Source: Haliclona indistincta
Taxonomy: Eukaryota > Porifera > Demospongiae > Haplosclerida > Chalinidae
DNA: 64,000 bases
Direction of reading: 5' to 3'
Assembly (NCBI GenBank): GCA_964017065.1
Contig: OZ024790.1
Coordinates: 3,616,458 to 3,680,457 of the forward strand
The position numbers and the translations under genes are program-made. Numbering within the stretch: the stretch's first letter is position 1; every line of letters begins with the position of its first letter. Below, piece after piece: positions 58,418 to 64,000 of the stretch. The notes beneath the pieces are model-generated. The model saw nothing but the letters and a program-made list of their open reading frames with translations. It was not told the DNA's origin and made no database searches.

Positions 58418-58830
58418 TCAGTGGAAGCCATTCACTCCAGGGGGGTATTCATCTTCTTCATTGAATTCATGAAAGCGGACTCCAAGCATTTTTTCAACAG
58501 TGCTATTGCCCTGCTCCACTAACCCTTGAGACTGTGGATGTCGAGGACGACCATTGACAATTGTAACTTTGCCTGGCCAACTTTTTGTTACATCACTAAC
58601 AATTTCGTTAACAAATTCACGACCATTGTCAGAATGGAGTATGCGTGGAGTACCCAAGTAGGAAAATACAAGATTCTGCAGATTTAACCCCACTTCAGCT
58701 GCAGACTTTCATGCCAATGGAAAAAGCACATGAAATTTGGACCAGTGATCCATATAATTACCAATCCATTTGTATGTCCCATCAGGACGATGACGTAAGT
58801 CAATGAGATCAATCTAGAGAAAACCAACAG
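58418..58830 (-). other. Ginger integrase catalytic core
   Basis: Contains IDLIDLRHRPDGTYKWIG, DHWSKFHVLF, TPRILHSDNGREFVNEI and GRPRHPQSQGLVEQGN, i.e. the D, D and E positions of rve-type integrases. The in-frame TGA falls between the first and second Asp. Confidence 0.85.
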
Positions 58831-59994
58831 AAACAAATCATTTTATTATTATACATCAATAATCATAATTTTTATTTTCTTCATAATCCAAAAATTGGGA
58901 AACCACTAAATCAGTACTTGCTAAACCATAGATTTTACTCGCTAAATTGCAGATTCAGTTACAAATGAATTATTGTGCCATTCATTTCAGCACAATTAAG
59001 CTGTGATCATAATAGGTGTGAAGTGAAAGAAGCGAACCTGTCCTCTGCACATGAATCCAGAACTGATAATCGGTTTCAGAGGGGCTCTGTTTGTCTGAGG
59101 CTTCTTCATGTGGCAAGTCAAACACAGCTGTACAAACTTCGCACAGGCAGCTCGAGGTATACAATCATACAACTTTGCCACCTACCAAAAAATGAAAGCT
59201 TACACTGTAACAAATTTCAAAAACAAACTCACTTCAACTACTGTTTTTTCTCGCCAATATGCCCCTTCTCCTGGCAATGAATCTCTGTCAGTATATCATA
59301 GAAGTCTTCAACAAATGCTACTCTTCTCCATTTCGACATGAAAGTAGGATCATTCTCATTCTGCACAATAAATTTGCCGGGAATTACAGTATAGCGTGAA
59401 GTTCGATTACTTACAGGTGTTTTTGCTGGCAAGCAGAGGACATCACACAGACCTAGCGCACTGTAGGACACTATTTTGAAGCCTCGTTGCCTGACCCAAT
59501 GTCTAAACCTAGCATCATACGCTTCTGATCCCTTTAATACAGCCACTATTTTCTCTCCCTTCCTTGCCGTAACTGTCTTGCTTTTCCTACACTCCCCATC
59601 ATCATCATCCGAGCCATATCGTTTCCTGCAAAATGATGTAAACTCTGACCTGCTGGCCATGCTCGAGCTCGAGGCCGCCATCTTTTCACGCCTCTGTGAC
59701 ACGTGACTATAGCCAGCTGCAGCTTTCTTTGTGGGTTCATGATGACCGTACAGACGGACAGGCTAGCTAGACACTCAGCACTGAATGCACTATTGCTGCA
59801 CTCCACAGAATGCGCAAATTCCTGCGCATTCTGTGGACTACGCATTCTATAGAATGCGTTGCACATTCTATAGAATGCGCGCCATTCTATAGAATGGCGG
59901 GCATTCTAGGAATTCCTAGAATGCGCAACGCATTCTATAGAATGCGCAAATTCCTCGAATGCGCGGAACATATCTATAGGCTAGTATCCGTATC

Positions 59995-60416
59995 AGGCGG
60001 CGTTTACACGACAACGCTATCAGGTGAAAACAAAGACTTTTTTATCCGTTTTGGTCGTGCGTTTACACCAAAACGATGAAAACGCCGCATAGGTAAAAAA
60101 AGAGACTTATGAAAACGGAGACCAAAGTGGAGATTTCGAAAACGGAGACATGAAAACGCTCGTGTAACCAAGTTTTTGTATGAGCGTACCTCAGCCTTTA
60201 TATTTGCAAAGAATTCTGGTTAGAGTCTTCAAACAGCATCTATCAACAAAGAGTTTCTTTGGTTCGTGCATACAAGTGAATAACAGCGTGCTCTCCTGAA
60301 AACGCCACACCCACATTCCATACAAAACGGCGTCGTGTAAACAGCCAAAACGCTGCATCTGAATACACATACATATCCCCGTTTTTGGACTGATCGTTGT
60401 CGTATAAACGCCGCCT
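59995..60416. mobile_element. MITE with GGCGGCGTTTACACGAC ends
   Basis: Left aggcggcgtttacacgacaa and right ttgtcgtataaacgccgcct are inverted copies; further aaaacg/cgtttt words alternate inside. It begins 25 bp from the right end of the Ginger element. Target duplication not resolved. Confidence 0.75.
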
Positions 60417-60523
60417 CAGTTTAGGCACCTATATTTGTACCATATGCAATAATCGGTTATTTACCATTTTTTTCAATACTCAAATTCAGTAACGGAAAGT
60501 TCTTCTTCCAAACAGTAGAATTT

Positions 60524-60566
60524 TTATGCCTCGGTGGGCGGAGCCACGAGGCATACAGTAGTCGTG

Positions 60567-60599
<33 letters not shown>

Positions 60600-61245
60600 A
60601 CTCTGTCCGTTGCCGGCATAGCGCATCGCACGCTAAAAACTAAGCGCTGATATCAGCAACACAGGTAGAAATCGCTATTTGCTCGGAACTGTATTGATAA
60701 ATTGTTGGTTCTAAAGCTCCGTTCGTGAGTTATGGCGTGAGATGCTTACCTCAATGGCTGTTCCCGGCTATCTGGACTCTTCTAAAGACAAAACAGTTTA
60801 CAGCTGACTGCCTTACAGCTAGTGAGTTCGTTTGTACTACAAAACAGCTTGGTAGGTCCAGCGAAATTCTCTCGAAGGCCTACAGCTCGAGCTTGCCGGC
60901 TTGAGCTACAGTAGTTGCTGATGATCAGAGTTCTCCGTAGACAAAACTATCCACAGTTGACTGCCTAGAAGCTGATAAGTCACAGGATAGCAGCGTATTT
61001 CTAAAGAAATTGTGTAAGCAAGGCTTTTAGCAAGCTATGGAAGCTATCTCGCTCGTGTATGTGTTGAACTTTATAGACACGCCCAATTGAATTAGTGGTC
61101 AGCACTGATTGGCTTCTGATTGCATAACTATTATACTGCATTGTGATTGCTGTACAGAAATGTATAACAGCTGCAGTTTGTTGCAGTGTACATGTATGTG
61201 ACATGGTTATTCCACCGAGGCATCTGCACCTTTGGTGCTTCATTG
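60524..61245 (+). mobile_element. ATGCCTCGGTGG-ended element, copy 3
   Basis: Left hairpin tatgcctcg..cgaggcata, a (GT)n run at about 60567-60598, interior sharing aactaagcgctgat and gatagaNtNttggtt words with copy 1, and right end ccaccgaggcatctgcacct then ggtgcttcat. Confidence 0.7.
60565..60600. repeat. (GT)n microsatellite
   Basis: About 14 to 16 GT units near the left end of the element. Confidence 0.9.
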
Positions 61246-61929
61246 ATTTCAGCGATTTTTTAATATTTGTTTCTCTTTTCATCAGCGATGTCTGGTTTAA
61301 CAGCCGGAATCAATGCAAAAGTGCATGCCTCTATTCCTGTAGTCACTTTGATCCGGCCAATTTTAGTTTTGGACATGCACAAAATAATATCTGTGATCGA
61401 TTCGATATCAGTTTTATTTTGTGCCTATATGAAGTACGGCATCAGACATTTGGGTTCCTACTTTCGGTGCATGGGATGGTGTGTGAAATACACATATGCT
61501 ACACGTGATGCAGTCTGTCATCTTGTTTTCATAGTCAATGTATACGTATCTATAGATATCATGGCTAGTACAGCTGAATAATTTATGTGTGTGTTCATGA
61601 TAATCTAATCATTATTTTAGACTTGAAGCTAACTTTGTGGGTAGCTAGCATAATGTTTGCATGCTGCGTTATGTAAACAATTCTTCAGTGACGACTGTAT
61701 ATGCACACAACATCTTTTGTATAATAAGATATAAGTTACACAATTTTTCTTCTCTAGTCTCAGAGAACATGCAGGGCAAGAAGTACAGATTTCCATCAGT
61801 CAGCGGCAATGCCGCTGGGTTCAGTCATCTTATAAGGTCAGCAATCCCTTTTTGACCGGATGCTTGTTTTCATTCCTAGTCATCAGTGCAGTGAATAGTG
61901 ATGCTAGAGACCGCATCATAAAAGTAGCT
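61246..61929. other. Upstream flank of copy E
   Basis: Contains an ORF (about 61288-61581, start MSGLTAGINAKV) with no firm family match. No ABCA remnant was found here, unlike 5' of copies B and C. Promoter elements not recognised. Confidence 0.35.
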
Positions 61930-63282
61930 ATGTTGAGAGCTTTACTGCTCGTGTGTACATGTACGTACACTGTGACCGCCCAGGATGGCTGCAATACGCT
62001 GTCTTCTACTAATGGCTTGATAAATGGCCAAGACAAGACTAATAATATCCCCAATATACAAGCCAATATTGGAGGTAATGTCTTTCATCTTTAATTCTTG
62101 AAAACCTAAATGCATTTTGTTGTTTAATTGATAAGTACTTAGATCACAAATTGGTGGTCGATTTGTCTCACCATGGTCACTGTTCAGTGCGACCCAGATA
62201 CTGCAACATGGTCTGTGGTGTCAGGTTAATAGTGCAGGCAATGCTGGTATGGGCAGCAACATTGGAGACATGTTCTACCCTACTGGAGATGGACCTGATG
62301 GCTTCACTGTAGCCCCAACCAGTGATCCCAGTAACAATGTGCCATTCCAGCAACTGGAATGTACTAACCAAATTGGAATAATAGTAGATGGTGACGTGAC
62401 AAACAACCAGGGTATTGTGAAGTGTAACACTACTATCCCCAACCTGGACAGAGATGCCAACTACTGGGTAGTGTATTAAAATAATGTGTTCGATAACTAT
62501 TGTAAGTTAAAATTAAGTGATTGTGTATTTTGTCAATAAAAATAATTTCTTATTTGTGTAGCTGGTCCCACAGTGGACTCCACCATGACACTCTCCATAC
62601 TCTCATCAAGAGATGCTGATCCCAACATTGAGTACTCACTCTCCTTCACTGTCTCATATGGTCCACCATCAAGAATTACATGTACTCGTGATAGCAGTGT
62701 GCTTCTTAATCATAGAAGAGATCCTAACCCACTGTTAACTCGTGAGGTGATCAGGTCACGTTATATCAGTAGTACACAGTCAGACATGACTCGTGTCACA
62801 GTTAGACCAGGCCCTCAACCAAGATCAAGAGCAACATACACTTGTACTGTGTTTGTTGAGGGACGTACTAATATTGCTAGTGGTGGTTATGATTTTGACC
62901 AAATGGGTTCAGGATCCTCTACTGTCACAGTCACTGGTGAGTTTTTACAAGTTAGTAAATAAGTGATAAGTTAATTGAATCACTCCTTCTTCCCTCCCAT
63001 CAGTTGCAGGTACTCCCACTGCTGTCACTGTGACCAGGACTGCTGCAACTAATGTTTGTGTCTCCTGGACTGCTCCATCAACAGGACCAGCACTAGGTGG
63101 CTATGAGGTGTTCTACCAGACAGCAGCTGGGAGCAATGGTTCTAGCACTACTACCGCAACTGAGCTGACACTGACTGGACTGATGTTGGGACAGACATAC
63201 TCCATCTTTGTAGTAGCATTTGGACCAGAGGGAGCTCCTGTGCTGCCCAGTGATCACAGTAACACAGAAATAATTACGATGA
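61930..63282 (+). CDS. Adhesion GPCR-like copy E, N-terminal four exons only (SP-Ig-Ig-FN3), with an in-frame stop
   Basis: Exon 1 61930-62074 gives a clear signal peptide (MLRALLLVCTCTYTVTA, then QDGC as in QDC of copies B/C). Exon 2 about 62137-62511 is Ig-like (HGLWCQVNSAG; QLECTNQIGIIVDG; GIVKCNTTI). Exon 3 62562-62936 is Ig-like (LSILSSRDADPN; GPPSRITCTRDS; ATYTCTVFVEG). Exon 4 63004-63282 is FN3 (CVSWTAPSTGPALGGYEVFY). All junctions are phase 1. Exon 2 has a TAA at 62477-62479, where B and C read VYTGAIYDNY, which would truncate the protein after the first Ig domain. No phase-1 alternative donor removes it. No later receptor exons lie before the window ends. Either a recent pseudogene, a readthrough case or an assembly error. 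Confidence 0.65.
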
Positions 63283-64000
63283 GTAAGTCAGTATGTCTGT
63301 AAGTATATTCGGGCTTTGACAAATACGGTTTTGACCAGTAGTAGTGGAGCAGTGACCAGGACCCAGGTGGTAGAACATGGTCGTGTGTGCGGTGCTGGTG
63401 CGGTGTGTCTAATTATTACAGACTCGGCGCTTTCTTAAAATATTTCTCAATGAATCTTGTGAGCTGATATCTTGCAAGAGCATGCAGTGCCTGATAGATG
63501 ACATAATTATTAGTTGCAAATAATGATCAAGTATATGCACTCTCATACCTGGTCTTGATTCTATCGATCAATTCTAGTATCAAAGAAAATAAAAAGATTT
63601 CTAACGAAATCATAAGGATGTAGGGATGAATGAAATCTGCTGAAGGAACTAGCATGGAATGGTAACACGATTGACTTGCTAACAGACCTTAGAGTATAGC
63701 TCAATGTTATTGACCAATCAGATTTATTAGATCCGAGGATCTATTTGCTGTAGAGACCATCCGCGAACGGATAGAGTCCATCCGCGAACAGATAGACCAC
63801 AGTTTGCTTAGTGAGAGTGCATTCATAACAAGCCATAAAAATTGTTATTACTAGAACACATGATGTGAGGCTTGTACACGTGTGAGCGTGAGTGAGTTCC
63901 AGAAACTAACTTTTTGTTGCGTCAGAAAGCCACTAGCAGACGCTAAAGCGATGGCGGAAGGACGGTAGGAGACGAGACAGAGTACCAGCAAGGTGTAACA
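63283..64000. repeat. Right edge with hairpin-element arm
   Basis: About 63588-63690 is the left arm of the long-inverted-repeat element (aaaataaaaagatttctaac; gcatggaatggtaacacgat; cttgctaacagacc), without its partner arm in view. A ccatccgcgaac direct repeat pair follows at about 63757-63790. No gene supported to the end. Confidence 0.55.

Larger units (their letters stand above)
54301..59702 (-). pseudogene. Ginger transposase (integrase - coiled coil - SH3-like - Cys-rich - Ulp1), multi-exon, mutated
   Basis: Order on the minus strand: basic N-terminus and H2C2-type zinc region (FEDFYDILTEIH replaced here by VEDFYDILTEIH; EKGHIGEK; later CLTCH) about 59702-59010; DDE core about 58830-58418 with D in IDLIDLRHRPDG, D in LHSDNGREFV and E in GLVEQGN; end of the core plus a glutamate/arginine repeat region and an SH3-like GDFVSVKIPRIDR in 58014-56937; Cys-rich domain 56884-56575; Ulp1 domain about 55910-55020; C-terminal exons to about 54301. 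Exons are separated by short introns. A TGA at about 58711 (FPLA-stop-KSAAEVG) and a one-base shift in an A6 run near 59245 disable it unless they are assembly errors. Resembles KRBA2-like domesticated integrases. Confidence 0.8.
53193..59970 (-). mobile_element. Ginger-like DDE-integrase DNA transposon, 6,778 bp
   Basis: Termini start tgttccgcgcattc and end gaatgcgcggaaca. Terminal inverted repeats match for about 93 bases, then with an indel to about 140-165 bases, and are themselves built of small palindromes (gcattctatagaatgc, ggaattcc). A 4-bp direct duplication tatc flanks the element (53189-53192 and 59971-59974). Ginger elements are known for TGT..ACA-type ends, short target duplications and a retrovirus-like integrase, all of which fit. 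The transposase gene reads on the minus strand and has at least a stop and a frameshift. Confidence 0.88.

Noticed and set aside
61288..61581. ORF with a faint resemblance to V-ATPase proteolipid helices (RPILVLDMHKII)
   Set aside because: Only a few residues agree, there is no proton-carrying glutamate in context, and no second exon was found.

Overview
The window looks like animal genomic DNA, most likely from a demosponge such as Amphimedon. That assignment is an inference from the very short introns (about 45-65 bp between most exons), the AT-rich repeat-filled intergenic DNA and the modular adhesion-GPCR architecture; no marker gene fixes the species. There is no bacterial, plasmid or CRISPR content. 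I found no convincing tRNA or rRNA gene.

The core of the window is a head-to-tail, plus-strand array of paralogous giant adhesion G-protein-coupled receptor genes. Copy A (49-3705) enters from the left edge and contributes its juxtamembrane part. Copy B (7402-32436) and copy C (36308-49518) span signal peptide to stop codon. Copy D (50216-51682) is a 5'-truncated, frameshifted, transposon-interrupted pseudogene. A more diverged copy E (61930-63282) contributes only the first four exons. The common plan is: signal peptide, two Ig-like domains, FN3, (in B only) Ser-Gly-rich linkers and a somatomedin-B domain, a long run of single-exon Ig and FN3 domains, two hormone-receptor-like (HRM) domains around an unidentified module, GAIN domain, GPS with an intact HL/T cleavage tripeptide, seven TM helices, and a tail ending in a class I PDZ-binding motif. 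Every ectodomain exon I checked begins and ends in phase 1. Copy B carries the Ig/FN3 block twice; copy C carries one and a half blocks.

Decayed host genes lie between the receptors: an FN3 gene (about 4850-6090) and two ABCA-type ABC-transporter fragments (about 6770-7190 and 35460-36020), the latter immediately 5' of copies B and C. The ABCA context and the 3' flanks of A and B are paralogous, so the duplicated unit was larger than the receptor gene.

Mobile DNA fills introns and spacers. A DIRS-type tyrosine-recombinase retrotransposon (about 8870-15190) sits in intron 4 of copy B. A 6.78-kb Ginger-like DDE-integrase DNA transposon (53193-59970, minus-strand gene, 4-bp TATC duplication) carries an Ulp1/C48 protease domain and a cysteine-rich domain. 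There are three near-full copies, plus fragments, of a long-inverted-repeat element with a terminal hairpin whose stem covaries between copies. There are three copies of an ATGCCTCGGTGG-ended element, several MITEs, and a 300-bp-plus GGAA microsatellite.
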